A stretch of 64,000 bases of DNA from Sphingomonas faeni (lineage in GTDB: Bacteria; Pseudomonadota; Alphaproteobacteria; Sphingomonadales; Sphingomonadaceae), in assembly GCF_003053745.1 (NCBI RefSeq), contig NZ_QAYE01000009.1, positions 62,001-126,000 on the forward strand, read 5' to 3'. Positions 49,288 to 57,753 of the stretch are shown one piece after another. The notes under the pieces are model-generated. The model had not been told where the DNA came from. It did not search any database and saw only the letters and a program-made list of their open reading frames with translations. Position 1 is the first letter of the stretch; every line of letters begins with the position of its first letter. The position numbers and the translations under genes were made by a program.

Positions 49288-49439
49288 CAGCGACGCCGAT
49301 CCGATGTGCCGGCGACGAGCATGACGATCGCGACGGGGATCCAGATGACTGCGAACAGGATCGCCAGGACGATCTTGGCGATGCGACGGCGGCGCATGGC
49401 GCGCTCGAGCTGCGTGGCGCTGGTTTCGACGGCGATCAC
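49287..49439 (-). CDS. small phage membrane protein
   Basis: A 50-residue protein with a basic N-terminal part (RAMRRRRIAK) and one transmembrane segment (IVLAILFAVIWIPVAIVML). The GTG at 49439 overlaps the upstream stop by GTGA, so the start is set by coupling. The function is unknown; a superinfection or membrane role is only a guess. Confidence 0.55.
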   Translation of the reverse strand: MIAVETSATQLERAMRRRRIAKIVLAILFAVIWIPVAIVMLVAGTSDRRR

Positions 49440-49891
49440 TGGCAGCACTCCACCGGCACGGTGTCGGGCAGGCAGACCGTGCAAGCGGTATCGGTTGCCC
49501 AGGCGCACGCGCCATGCTCGTCACTCGTGCAGGGATCCCAATGGCTGCAACCGCAGCCACGGCAGATGCGGGGGTGGCTGTCGACCGGATCGGTAGCAAG
49601 CTGGCGGTACACGTCCGGATCGAACGGGAAGACGCTGCGAAGGGCTTCTAGCGTCTCGGGGTGACGTGCCGTATTGCCGGGCGTTTCCAGCACGTAGATC
49701 AGGTCGAGCGCAGGTGCGACCTCGTCGGCGTTCCGCGCCAGCATGCCGGCGACTTCCTTGATCGACATGCCAGCCGCCTCGCGGCGCAGGCGGAGGTACA
49801 CGGCAGGCGTCAGGGCCGCGGCGCTGGCGGTCGCGGCGCGCTCGCCTCGCTGCATCGGCATCGTGAATGTACGCGGGAAAGCGTGCATCAT
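49436..49891 (-). CDS. phage protein with HTH-like and Cys-rich zinc regions
   Basis: A 151-residue protein. YLRLRREAAGMSIKEVAGML (~32-51) looks like an XRE-type helix-turn-helix, and the C-terminus holds several Cys pairs (CRGCGCSHWDPC, then C, C, C) of the kind seen in alphaproteobacterial prophage proteins and probably zinc-binding. It lies between the Ogr gene and small membrane-protein genes. Confidence 0.7.
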   Translation of the reverse strand: MMHAFPRTFTMPMQRGERAATASAAALTPAVYLRLRREAAGMSIKEVAGMLARNADEVAPALDLIYVLETPGNTARHPETLEALRSVFPFDPDVYRQLATDPVDSHPRICRGCGCSHWDPCTSDEHGACAWATDTACTVCLPDTVPVECCQ

Positions 49892-50002
49892 TGGGCATTC
49901 CTTTCGGCAAGGGGGTAGCGGCGCCGGAAGCGGGTGCTTCCGGATGGCGGGGGGATGGTTCAGGACGTTTGCGGCCGAGGCCGCGGGGATCAGGTCACGG
50001 GA

Positions 50003-50335
50003 TCAGGTCGGGGAAGGCAGGACCTCCGCCGCGTCAGGCTGATCGTCGTTGGCAGGCACCCGCTGGTCATCGTTCGCGGGCTTCGAGCGCCACTGCCCGT
50101 GCGGCAGGATCGCTTCCGTGATCGCGGGGTTTGGCTTCATGCTCGGCCGCACCGTCCGGAAGATGCCGAGCTGCGCCACGAAGGTGTGGAGGCAATCGGC
50201 ATCTTGGCAGACGTAGCGGATCTCGCGCGTGAACACGTCGAGCTGGACGGAGTCGTATGCGATCGAGCGCGTCAGGCAGTGTGGGCACACCGTTGCGGGT
50301 ACGCGCGGCGTGTAGTTTCTCTTCGTCTTAGTCAC
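50003..50335 (-). CDS. ogr: Ogr/Delta family zinc-finger late transcription activator
   Basis: A 110-residue protein with four zinc-ligand cysteines, CPHC (17, 20) and CQDADC (43, 48), followed by TFVAQLGIFRTVRPS, the pattern of P2 Ogr and P4 Delta. These activate phage late promoters through RNA polymerase alpha. The C-terminus is longer than in P2 Ogr. Its ATG overlaps the stop of the upstream CII-like gene. It should drive the V-to-D late genes. Confidence 0.88.
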   Translation of the reverse strand: MTKTKRNYTPRVPATVCPHCLTRSIAYDSVQLDVFTREIRYVCQDADCLHTFVAQLGIFRTVRPSMKPNPAITEAILPHGQWRSKPANDDQRVPANDDQPDAAEVLPSPT

Positions 50336-50829
50336 TGATGGGTCCCCCCGGTATTCCCCGGCCCGGTCGACATGGCAGGACGAAGGAAACGGGGCAGGCG
50401 CCGACGTATGCGGCGCACGACGCCTTCAACCTGCGTTACCTCGACCAGCGCGCGATGGAGATCGAGCGGGGAAGCGCCGGGTTGAACGGCAATGAAAAGA
50501 GCGGCTTGCAGATCGCCTGCCTCGCCAATGAACTCGACCGAGTCGTCGATAAGCGCGCGGCGGCAGGCGTCCTGCTGATCAACTTCGATATCGAGCTGAT
50601 GGCTGAAGGCGTCGCGGAAAGGTGCGTCCTCGCCCCCAGCAAGCCGATGCGCGGTATCGAGAGCGAGGGCCTCCATCAGCGACGGGAGCGTTGGCGTGTC
50701 TTCTTTCGCCCACTCGTAGACCGTGCTTACCGATTTACCGACGACCGCAGCCGCGCGTTCGCGACCGAGTTGCGCGAGGACCTTGCCCATAGCGTCGGGA
50801 AAGCTGTCGGGAATACGTGGCTTAGTCAT
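50332..50829 (-). CDS. CII-like phage regulator
   Basis: A 165-residue protein. The N-terminal helix-turn-helix (AAVVGKSVSTVYEWAKEDTP then TLPSLMEALALD) resembles phage CII-type transcription regulators. The rest is helical with a basic tail. It overlaps the genes on both sides by ATGA and is part of the early operon. Confidence 0.72.
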   Translation of the reverse strand: MTKPRIPDSFPDAMGKVLAQLGRERAAAVVGKSVSTVYEWAKEDTPTLPSLMEALALDTAHRLAGGEDAPFRDAFSHQLDIEVDQQDACRRALIDDSVEFIGEAGDLQAALFIAVQPGASPLDLHRALVEVTQVEGVVRRIRRRLPRFLRPAMSTGPGNTGGTHQ

Positions 50830-51107
50830 CGAGCGGCCTTCGACTGGAAAACCGCGAGGCGATTACAATCGACGCTGCCAATCTCCGCCGCTAACTCTCC
50901 GAAGATATCGGGACGAAGGAGGTGACGCGACACGCCGAGCTTACGTTCGATCGCCACGGCCTCATCGGGCTCAGCGCGGCAAGAGCCATTAAGACGCTTG
51001 GATATCGCTGGCTGCTTCTTGCCAATGACTATCGCCAGCGCGACCTGTGAGCCGGCGCGCTGAAGCGCTTCATTGAACGCTTGCTGGGGTGTCAGTTGAG
51101 ACTGCAT
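50826..51107 (-). CDS. Cro/YdaS-like regulator
   Basis: A 93-residue protein. ATG 51107 is chosen because MQSQLTPQQAFNEALQRAGS starts a domain with an HTH (QVALAIVIGKKQPAISKRLN); a longer frame to 51185 would run through the operator. It is the first gene of the leftward early operon and faces the CI-like repressor. Confidence 0.75.
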   Translation of the reverse strand: MQSQLTPQQAFNEALQRAGSQVALAIVIGKKQPAISKRLNGSCRAEPDEAVAIERKLGVSRHLLRPDIFGELAAEIGSVDCNRLAVFQSKAAR

Positions 51108-51190
51108 GCCGCCATATATTCTTAAAAGAATAGATTGGTCAATGCGCAATAGTTGCTGGTCTCTAATTCCTGTTGGAATATTCAATCGGT
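51108..51190. promoter_or_regulatory. divergent CI/Cro operator region
   Basis: Two palindromes lie between the divergent regulators: TATTCTT AA AAGAATA (51117-51132) and ATTCC TGTT GGAAT (51166-51179). They are plausible operators for the repressor switch. The region is AT-rich, as expected for facing promoters. Confidence 0.65.
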
Positions 51191-51676
51191 ATGCAAATGA
51201 GCGAGCGGATCACTGAACGGCGCAAGGCGCGAGGGCTCTCTCAAGCCGCGCTGGCGAAGCAGGTAGGCGTTACTCAACCGACGATCGGCAAACTCGAAGC
51301 CGGTATCAGCGCGCAATCCACCTATATCCACAAGATCGCTCGGGCCCTTGGCACTACCTCCGAGTACCTTACCGGTGAGATCGACGATCCGGGCGAAGAT
51401 GCGCCGCCACCGAGCGCTAAGCCGAACGCGCAGATCGCCACAATGCAAGTCCTGCTCCCGGATATACGGGCGCTGGAGCGCATGTTTCTTGGCGTTTTAA
51501 AGGCTTCGGAAGGGTTGTCGCAGGAAGCTCTCGCGCATGAGCTCGCACGGCTGCTTCCCAAAGGGCTCGGGCTCGTTCGAGGGCCACTCGTGTTTGAGGA
51601 GACGGACGTCGGCGGTGCGCGTCCAGACGAACCTGAAGACGGTCATGGCGATCGTCCCGTACGACAGCAAGCATAG
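51191..51676 (+). CDS. CI-like XRE family phage repressor
   Basis: A ~161-residue protein with an N-terminal XRE helix-turn-helix (KARGLSQAALAKQVGVTQPT then IGKLEAGI). There is no S24 peptidase domain, so it is not a LexA-like cleaved repressor. ATG 51191 is preferred; TTG 51173 or ATG 51197 are possible. It is divergent from the Cro-like gene. Confidence 0.82.
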   Translation: MQMSERITERRKARGLSQAALAKQVGVTQPTIGKLEAGISAQSTYIHKIARALGTTSEYLTGEIDDPGEDAPPPSAKPNAQIATMQVLLPDIRALERMFLGVLKASEGLSQEALAHELARLLPKGLGLVRGPLVFEETDVGGARPDEPEDGHGDRPVRQQA

Positions 51677-52174
51677 CACAGGTGGTTTCACACCGGTCGC
51701 ATCCACGTTCGCACGCGGGCTGTGACTGGAAGACTGACGCCATATGCTCTACTCATTCTGTTCCTGTTTCGTTCTCAACCGTAAGGCAGGATATCCTACA
51801 AAAATAGAGCTTTGTTTATCTAGTCCGAGGGAGCGAGGGGGCGGCAATGATTATCAGGGTGCGGGCAAAGACGCGCGGCGGTGAGATTGGGCAACTGAGC
51901 GTGAGCAAAAATCTAGTTACTAAAGATGTGAATGGAAAGTTGGCAAACCCAACGTCGCACGACGGAACGTGACTGCAGTTGTTACGTACAGAAAACGCAA
52001 TATGCTGATGACGGGACGTGTACTTCCTGATCAACCTGAAAGTTGAGACAAAAATAGCGAATATCAGTCAATGCTATTTTTTGAAGTAAAGCATATTGCC
52101 AAAAAAAGAAATTTGGCGCTTTCTCGTCGAGAATAACTTTTGAACAACAATTCACTAATGGTAGGTTTATAAGC
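51677..52174. other. AT-rich intergenic region
   Basis: About 500 bases between the repressor gene and the RelA/SpoT-like gene. Base composition is much lower in GC than the chromosome. Short frames occur on both strands but none has convincing protein character, and I see no clear RNA gene. It probably holds the promoter of the cargo gene. Confidence 0.6.
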
Positions 52175-53293
52175 ATGGCGCGTGATACCTCGACCCCTGT
52201 GCGACCGCGAAAAAGACTCGCCAAGGCCGAAGGTAAACTCGAAAAGGAGCCGGGCGCCGGCACAGGAAAAAAAGATTTTCATGCAGAGTACCAAAGACTC
52301 TTGCCCCTAGCTACGCGTATTATTGACGGCATTGCGAACCAAATGCCTGCTCTGCTTGCGAAGCATGGAGTGTCTCTTGGTGTGCCTATCGAAAAAAGAG
52401 TGAAGGATTGGAGTTCGCTATCGCAGAAGATCGAAGGGCGAGAGCCCAAAAAAATATCTGACATTCAAGATATTGCAGGAATGAGATTTATACTGTTATT
52501 TCTCAGAGACCTTCCAGCGCTGGATGTCTTGATCAACGACAACTTCGACGTTGTTAGCTCGGAAAATACGATTGATAGACTTGGGTCGACACAGTTCGGG
52601 TATCAGTCAACACATTACATCGTTAAGCTGAAAGATACTTGGTTAGGTGTTCCTAGCTATTCTGATCTTGGCGAAATATATGTTGAGATCCAGGTTCGTA
52701 CTTTATCTCAACATATCTGGGCGGCTTCATCTCACAAGCTTCAGTACAAGAAGGAGGAGAGTGTTCCTCTACCGTTGCGAAGGACCATTAATAGAATTTC
52801 TGCGCTACTAGAAACTGTAGACCTTGAACTATCGAGAGTTCTAGAGGAAAGGGATGCCTACATTGATAGCGCGGGGGTAACAATCAACGATGACGATCCC
52901 CTCAACGTAGACCTGTTGCAGTCTTTGCTTGACGAATTATTGCCACCAGAAAATAAGTCGGATGACGAAGATTACAGCGAACTTCTGGAAGATCTATTAA
53001 CGTTTGATGTGAACACGGTTATCAAACTTCGCGATCTTATAATAAGTAACAAAGAGCACGTGGAAAAGGCTGAGGCTCGTGAGTTGTCACAGCGAGTAGA
53101 AGGTGGCCATGTTTTAGGAACTAGTCGAGCACGCATCGACAGGAATGTATTTTTCAACCATATGGGTTTAACAAGAGAAGCGCTAGTCGGACAGTTTGGG
53201 CAGTCTGAGGTTGCCAAGATAATAAATCCCCATGATCTGACTTATGACTTCGAGGATGAAGTGGAGGATGCGCATGAAGATCGAGCTGAGTAG
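52175..53293 (+). CDS. RelA/SpoT domain protein (alarmone synthetase or toxSAS-like)
   Basis: A 372-residue protein with an intact RelA/SpoT synthetase domain (~40-225): RVKDWSSLSQKI (75-86, basic substrate site), DIAGMRF (99-105, metal Asp), GYQSTHYIV (142-150, stacking Tyr and His) and EIQVRTLSQHIWAASSHKLQ (171-190, metal Glu). There is no hydrolase domain. Residues ~230-372 are a helical, acidic extension without recognised family. The gene is AT-rich and opposes the late genes. It could make (p)ppGpp-like alarmones or pyrophosphorylate tRNA as toxSAS/CapRel do; the last is inference. Confidence 0.85.
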   Translation: MARDTSTPVRPRKRLAKAEGKLEKEPGAGTGKKDFHAEYQRLLPLATRIIDGIANQMPALLAKHGVSLGVPIEKRVKDWSSLSQKIEGREPKKISDIQDIAGMRFILLFLRDLPALDVLINDNFDVVSSENTIDRLGSTQFGYQSTHYIVKLKDTWLGVPSYSDLGEIYVEIQVRTLSQHIWAASSHKLQYKKEESVPLPLRRTINRISALLETVDLELSRVLEERDAYIDSAGVTINDDDPLNVDLLQSLLDELLPPENKSDDEDYSELLEDLLTFDVNTVIKLRDLIISNKEHVEKAEARELSQRVEGGHVLGTSRARIDRNVFFNHMGLTREALVGQFGQSEVAKIINPHDLTYDFEDEVEDAHEDRAE

Positions 53294-53316
53294 CTCTGAT
53301 ATATCGGTACGCCGCA

Positions 53317-54348
53317 TCATTCGCGATCCAGTTTCAATAAAGTCGTATATCCGCGGTCACTGACGGAATGTGCAACTTCGCTAACCAACCAGCCCACCGC
53401 ATCGATCGTATCTTTGTAACCCGTAACAATAGCCTTTGTCTCAGGATGTATATCCGGGCGCCCTAAGGCAAGCGTTAGTGAAAGCGAAACCGGTTCGCGA
53501 CCAGCGCGTCCGCTCGCCGCATTCGCGGCAGCCTGTGCGTCGATCTCGTTACCGTAGACGCGAGATAGTATCTTCGCTCCTTCCGCCTGTCCTGCAACGA
53601 AGTGCTGACGTTTGCCGGTTTTGCGATCGTGCCACGTTGCCTTCACGCCGGGTACGTCGTCGCGCTTCTGGCGGCTGTACTGATGCGCATCGCCATCGCG
53701 CCGGGCGATGGTGACGATGGCGATCGGCTTGCCCGTCGTGGTAACGCCGGCAGATATTGGCGAGAACATGAGGACGCCCCGAGCGATCTTGGCGACCGCG
53801 CCACGCTCTCGGCCGAGCCGGCGCAGAAACGCCAAATCGCTTTCCCGGTTCTGTGCCTTCGACTTGATCGCGATCCCGGCGAGACTAGCAGCGCAGCGCG
53901 GCGTAAGACCATGATGCTGCGCCACATCGCTTACGATCGTCCCTAGCGTTGTACCGTGCCAGCTCTTCTCTCGCCTGGTCTTCAGGTCGCTAGTGAAGTC
54001 GGCCGAGCGCGCGCGGATCGTGATCAGGTCGGGTGGGCCGCCATGCGCGACCTCGTCGACGATGAACCATCCCTTGTCGACCAGGCCCGACGTGACGTCG
54101 CTGCCCTGCTTCCAGCCGAGCCATACGTGGATCTTCGCGCCAGTCGGCGGGAGCGCGACGGTGCCGTCGGTATCGTCGATGACCAGATCGAGCTGGTCGG
54201 CTTCCTCTCCACGTTTCTCGCTGATCCCCAGCGAGACGAGGCGACGGCGTGGCGGGCGGCCGTTCGGTTGCGGCACCTTGCCTTCTAGGACTGGCGTAAT
54301 GTCCTTGCCGTCGACAACGACACGAACCGCGGCGATATTGGAGATCAT
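53317..54348 (-). CDS. D: phage late control protein D (P2 gpD-like tail protein)
   Basis: A 343-residue protein of the tail tip/baseplate hub family. The start region (ISNIAAVRVVVDGKDIT), SARSADFTSDLKTRREKSW-like core and RESDLAFLRRLGRERGAVAKI match P2 gpD. It ends the late operon; the ATG overlaps the U stop by ATGA. Confidence 0.92.
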   Translation of the reverse strand: MISNIAAVRVVVDGKDITPVLEGKVPQPNGRPPRRRLVSLGISEKRGEEADQLDLVIDDTDGTVALPPTGAKIHVWLGWKQGSDVTSGLVDKGWFIVDEVAHGGPPDLITIRARSADFTSDLKTRREKSWHGTTLGTIVSDVAQHHGLTPRCAASLAGIAIKSKAQNRESDLAFLRRLGRERGAVAKIARGVLMFSPISAGVTTTGKPIAIVTIARRDGDAHQYSRQKRDDVPGVKATWHDRKTGKRQHFVAGQAEGAKILSRVYGNEIDAQAAANAASGRAGREPVSLSLTLALGRPDIHPETKAIVTGYKDTIDAVGWLVSEVAHSVSDRGYTTLLKLDRE

Positions 54349-54731
54349 GCTACGTCGCTATCGACGCGAAGTAGGTCGATCGCGAAATCGATCTGCCGCG
54401 GCGTACCATCCTGAAAGAAGACTTTGCCGCGGTCGTCGATACCGGTGATAACGTAGGAGCCGTAGACATAGCCGCGCCCGTCGACCAGCGACCAGGCATC
54501 GCCGGTGTCCGCCATGCGGCGCAGCTCGTCGATCGAAACCCGTCCGTCCGCGATCTCCAGATAAACTGATCCGGGCAGCGCGATCGTCTCGACGCCGGGG
54601 CCGGTGAACTGCGTGGCGTCGCGCGCTCCAATCCTCGTCGACGTGGCGTGCCGCCAGTCGGCACGACGGGCAATCTCATCGAACGCCAGCGTGTCGATCG
54701 AGAAAGCGAACAGGCCAAGTGCGAGCAGCAT
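54345..54731 (-). CDS. U: phage tail protein U (gpU-like)
   Basis: A 128-residue tail terminator-type protein (MLLALGLFAFSIDTLAFDEI ... WRHATSTRIGARDATQFTG) of the P2 gpU family. The start shares a base with the T stop and the stop overlaps D. It acts in tail assembly. Confidence 0.9.
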   Translation of the reverse strand: MLLALGLFAFSIDTLAFDEIARRADWRHATSTRIGARDATQFTGPGVETIALPGSVYLEIADGRVSIDELRRMADTGDAWSLVDGRGYVYGSYVITGIDDRGKVFFQDGTPRQIDFAIDLLRVDSDVA

Positions 54732-57217
54732 CAGACGGTCTCATAATCAGGGGTGTCAGCAAACGACGAACGGCCACGCGCAGCTGTCTCTCGATCCCGG
54801 CGGTCGAGTTCGTCTGCAACGGCGCGGGCAAGCGCCTGGCTGTCTTGTCCCGGCTGCTGGTTGATATGAATCACGTAGCTAGGCGAGGAAGCACCTGCGT
54901 TGCCCGCGGGCGCGGACGGCGTGCTGGCGGAACCGGCCACCGCCATCGCTGGGATCGCGCTGCCGGTGACCATCGCCGCGGTAAGGCGACTTGATAGGCG
55001 ATCCATGCGCCTGACGGGCTCGCCTTCCTGCGCGGCGATGCCGTTCGTCAAGCCGTCGACGATGTGACCGCCAAAGCCCATGAAGACGCGGCTAGGTGAC
55101 TTAATGCCCAGCGCTTTTCGAAAGGCACCGGAAGCGGTGCTGGCAACGCTTGTGACAGCAGTGACCACCCAGCGCAGCCCGCTCAACAACCCGTTGACCA
55201 GGCCCTGCATCATGTGACGGCCGGCTTCGGTGAGGCGTGCCGGCAGTTGAACGCCGAACAGGCTGAGCAGGGCGGCAACGCCGCTGTAGACCAAACCTAC
55301 CGGGCTGAAGTTGAGCAGCATGCCGGCGACTCCGGCAATGCCACCGGCGAACCCTGCCTTGATCCCGTTCCACACGCCAGCGAACCAGCCGCTGATTGCG
55401 CCCCAGTTCGCGTAGATCAGGTAGGCTGCGGCGCCGATCGCGACGATACCGGCGACCACACCAAGGGCGATGCCGATCACTGGCAGCATACCGATACCAA
55501 GCGCGCCGGCGGCGAATGCCAGTGCGGAGAACGGCGCGACCAAGCCCGCGATGACGATCGCACCGCCGCCCAAGATGAAGAACAGGCCGGCAAATGCCGC
55601 GGCACCTACGGCGATCGCCTTCGTCGCATTCGGATACCGGTTGGCAACATCACCGATCCAGGTCGCAAACGCATTGGCCCGTTTTACGACCGCGTTCACC
55701 GTTGGCAGCAGCTGCGACCCGAGCGTGATCGCCAGCGTGGTGGCGTTGATCTTTAACTGCTTGGATTGCTCGGCCGAGTCCTTCATGCGATCGGCAAAGT
55801 CGCGATCCGTCGTGCCGCCCGCCTTCGATGCCTCGGCCCGGATCTTCCGGAATTCCTCCATGTTTTGGATCAGGGGGCGAAGGCCCTGCTGCACCTGGGC
55901 GTCTTCGAAAAGATACCCCAGCTTCGACAGGTCGCCTTTAAGCGTCTTGTTCGTAAGCTCCGCGATGGCCTCTAGGGGGGTCTTCCCTTCGCTGTACGCC
56001 TTTTTCAGCGCCTTCGGGAGATCCACGCCCATCTTTTCAAATGCTTTGTTTGTCGCGGGGGATGCGATCTTCTGAAGGATGTTCGCGAGGTTAGAGCCTG
56101 CAGATGCGGCGTCGCCGGCACCCTTGCGAGCGATCTGCAGTCCGGCAGCAAGATCGGCCACGGCACCGATGCCCGTTTGGCCCAGGCCCTGATATGCGGC
56201 CGTCAGCGCCGGGAAATACTGCGCCATATCCTTGATCTCGAACGCGCCTGCCTTGCCGGCACTGGCCATGACGTCGATGATCTTTCCGGTCTGCGCGACC
56301 GGCACCTTCAGGTTATCGGTTGCGGCGAACGCGGCAGCGGATAGATCCGCGATTTCCGCCTTATACGCCGTCGCCGCTCGGCCGATCGGCGTCATCATCT
56401 TCACCGCGTCGGGGACTTTGGCACCGAGACCAGCAAGGGCGTCGACGCCAGCCTGCAGATCCGCTGGCATTTGATTTGCGGCGCGAGCGGAGACCAGTAG
56501 GTTGCGGCCGAGCTTATCCGACGCGGCACGCGAAAGATCAGCCTTCTGACCGATATCCGTCATCACCGACTGGTATTCCTGCGCCGCCTTGATGCTGCCG
56601 ATAAGCGGGGTCGCCATCGCCATGCCCGTGCCGATCGCCGCGGCACCGCCGGCCGCAAGGCCAGTGGCCACGCCCTGCATGCGGGCGAACCGCGCACGGC
56701 CGGTCGCCATGCGGCGCTCGCGATCGGCCAAACGACTTACGCGCCGTTCCTGCTCGGCGATCTCTTGATTGGTTTCCCGGGCGCTGTTCCGAAGGTCGCG
56801 TTCATGGCGTGCCAGATCCGTCGTAGCGACGCCGGCCTCGCGCAGACGATCACGGAGCGTTCCCAACTCGCGCGTCTCGGCCTGGTGCTGACGTTCGAGC
56901 TTTGCGGCCTCGGCCTTCGCCTTAGCGAATTCGCGGGTCATCGCACGCGTGGGCTCTGCGGTTTCGGCCATTTGACGGCCGAGCGCCGAAGCATTTTGGC
57001 GGGCGGATTGCATCTGCTGCTCGGTCGAGCGCAGGCCAGTTTTCAAGGCACGGAAACCGGCGATGTCGCCCTGCGCACGCTCGATCGCTTTCAGGCTATC
57101 GCGGGTCAGCCGAAGCGCCTGCGCCGCCTTCGTCGATCCACCGGCGATAGCGCGCAAAGGGCCGGTGACGCGGTCACCGGCCTCCAAGAGCATCCGAATG
57201 CGCAGGTTACGGTCCAC
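54731..57217 (-). CDS. T: phage tail tape measure protein (gpT-like)
   Basis: An 828-residue protein. The N-terminal ~190 residues are helical and charged (coiled coil); residues ~230-480 form the TP901-type core region (GKAGAFEIKDMAQYFPALTA), followed by hydrophobic segments (IVIAGLVAPFSALAFAAGAL and nearby) and a Gly-rich end. It sets tail length. The GTG start follows the E' stop by one base, with AAGGA upstream. Confidence 0.93.
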   Translation of the reverse strand: MDRNLRIRMLLEAGDRVTGPLRAIAGGSTKAAQALRLTRDSLKAIERAQGDIAGFRALKTGLRSTEQQMQSARQNASALGRQMAETAEPTRAMTREFAKAKAEAAKLERQHQAETRELGTLRDRLREAGVATTDLARHERDLRNSARETNQEIAEQERRVSRLADRERRMATGRARFARMQGVATGLAAGGAAAIGTGMAMATPLIGSIKAAQEYQSVMTDIGQKADLSRAASDKLGRNLLVSARAANQMPADLQAGVDALAGLGAKVPDAVKMMTPIGRAATAYKAEIADLSAAAFAATDNLKVPVAQTGKIIDVMASAGKAGAFEIKDMAQYFPALTAAYQGLGQTGIGAVADLAAGLQIARKGAGDAASAGSNLANILQKIASPATNKAFEKMGVDLPKALKKAYSEGKTPLEAIAELTNKTLKGDLSKLGYLFEDAQVQQGLRPLIQNMEEFRKIRAEASKAGGTTDRDFADRMKDSAEQSKQLKINATTLAITLGSQLLPTVNAVVKRANAFATWIGDVANRYPNATKAIAVGAAAFAGLFFILGGGAIVIAGLVAPFSALAFAAGALGIGMLPVIGIALGVVAGIVAIGAAAYLIYANWGAISGWFAGVWNGIKAGFAGGIAGVAGMLLNFSPVGLVYSGVAALLSLFGVQLPARLTEAGRHMMQGLVNGLLSGLRWVVTAVTSVASTASGAFRKALGIKSPSRVFMGFGGHIVDGLTNGIAAQEGEPVRRMDRLSSRLTAAMVTGSAIPAMAVAGSASTPSAPAGNAGASSPSYVIHINQQPGQDSQALARAVADELDRRDRETAARGRSSFADTPDYETV

Positions 57218-57218
57218 G

Positions 57219-57338
57219 CTATTTTCCTTCGGGATTGTGACGGCGAGCGGCGCGGTTGCGCCATTGCATCAAGTCGGGAACCGCCAGCGCGTCCATCGCG
57301 TCAGGTGGCCAATGAAAGACGAAGGCGATATCCGCCAT
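57219..57338 (-). CDS. phage tail protein GpE (E')
   Basis: A 39-residue protein, MADIAFVFHWPPDAMDALAV then PDLMQWRNRAARR, which matches the GpE family of P2-like phages. ATG 57338 has AGGAG five bases upstream, so it may also be made alone. It lies in the -1 frame relative to E and is reached by the slippery site, giving a fused chaperone of ~157 residues. Confidence 0.9.
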   Translation of the reverse strand: MADIAFVFHWPPDAMDALAVPDLMQWRNRAARRHNPEGK

Positions 57339-57346
57339 CGGCTCCT

Positions 57347-57691
57347 CTACATGCTCTGGGAAAGCGCTTCCTTCGTCGCAGTCGGCAGCAAAAAATCGAC
57401 CAGCACCCCTGCGACCTGCATGACGTCCGCGGGATCCATCGCGTCGATCAGATGAGGATGCAGGATCGGCTGGGTCACGCGTGGGGCCACAAGCGCGACC
57501 TGGTTGAAATCCATACGTACCAAGCCCCCGAGATTCGCGCCGCGCAATGCTCCGGCCATCGGCTTACGAACATGAACCACCGTGCCCGCCGGCAGCACGA
57601 CCTTGTCAGCAACGACGACATCGTATTCGATAGTGATGTCACCTGGTGCACCGGCCGGGGCGGGGGTCGAGTTGTCGTTCTGGTTGTCCAT
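57347..57691 (-). CDS. E: phage tail assembly chaperone E
   Basis: A 114-residue protein (ITIEYDVVVADKVVLPAGTV, MQVAGVLVDFLLP) of the P2 E chaperone family, encoded between the tube and tape-measure genes. Codons 100-101 lie on the slippery heptamer TTTTTTG, so part of the product is extended by -1 frameshifting into GpE. It binds the tape measure during tail assembly. Confidence 0.88.
   Translation of the reverse strand: MDNQNDNSTPAPAGAPGDITIEYDVVVADKVVLPAGTVVHVRKPMAGALRGANLGGLVRMDFNQVALVAPRVTQPILHPHLIDAMDPADVMQVAGVLVDFLLPTATKEALSQSM
57389..57395 (-). promoter_or_regulatory. -1 programmed frameshift site TTTTTTG
   Basis: On the minus strand, codons GAT TTT TTG contain T TTT TTG in the exact X XXY YYZ register. 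After a -1 slip the frame has no stop through 17 codons to the GpE ATG and then to the GpE stop. P2 uses the same heptamer at the same place. Confidence 0.88.
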
Positions 57692-57753
57692 CGTACGTTT
57701 CCTGACAGGTCTTGGTAGTTGGTTGGGTCAGCGCGGAAGCGCTAAGGCGGAGA

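Noticed and set aside
51816..52294. Several 60-90 codon minus-strand frames in the AT-rich gap
   Set aside because: No ribosome sites or protein-like character, and they overlap the start of the RelA-like gene.
57347..57400. TTTCCCA near the end of gene E as a slippery site
   Set aside because: It is in the wrong register (not X XXY YYZ in the E frame); TTTTTTG slightly upstream is in register.
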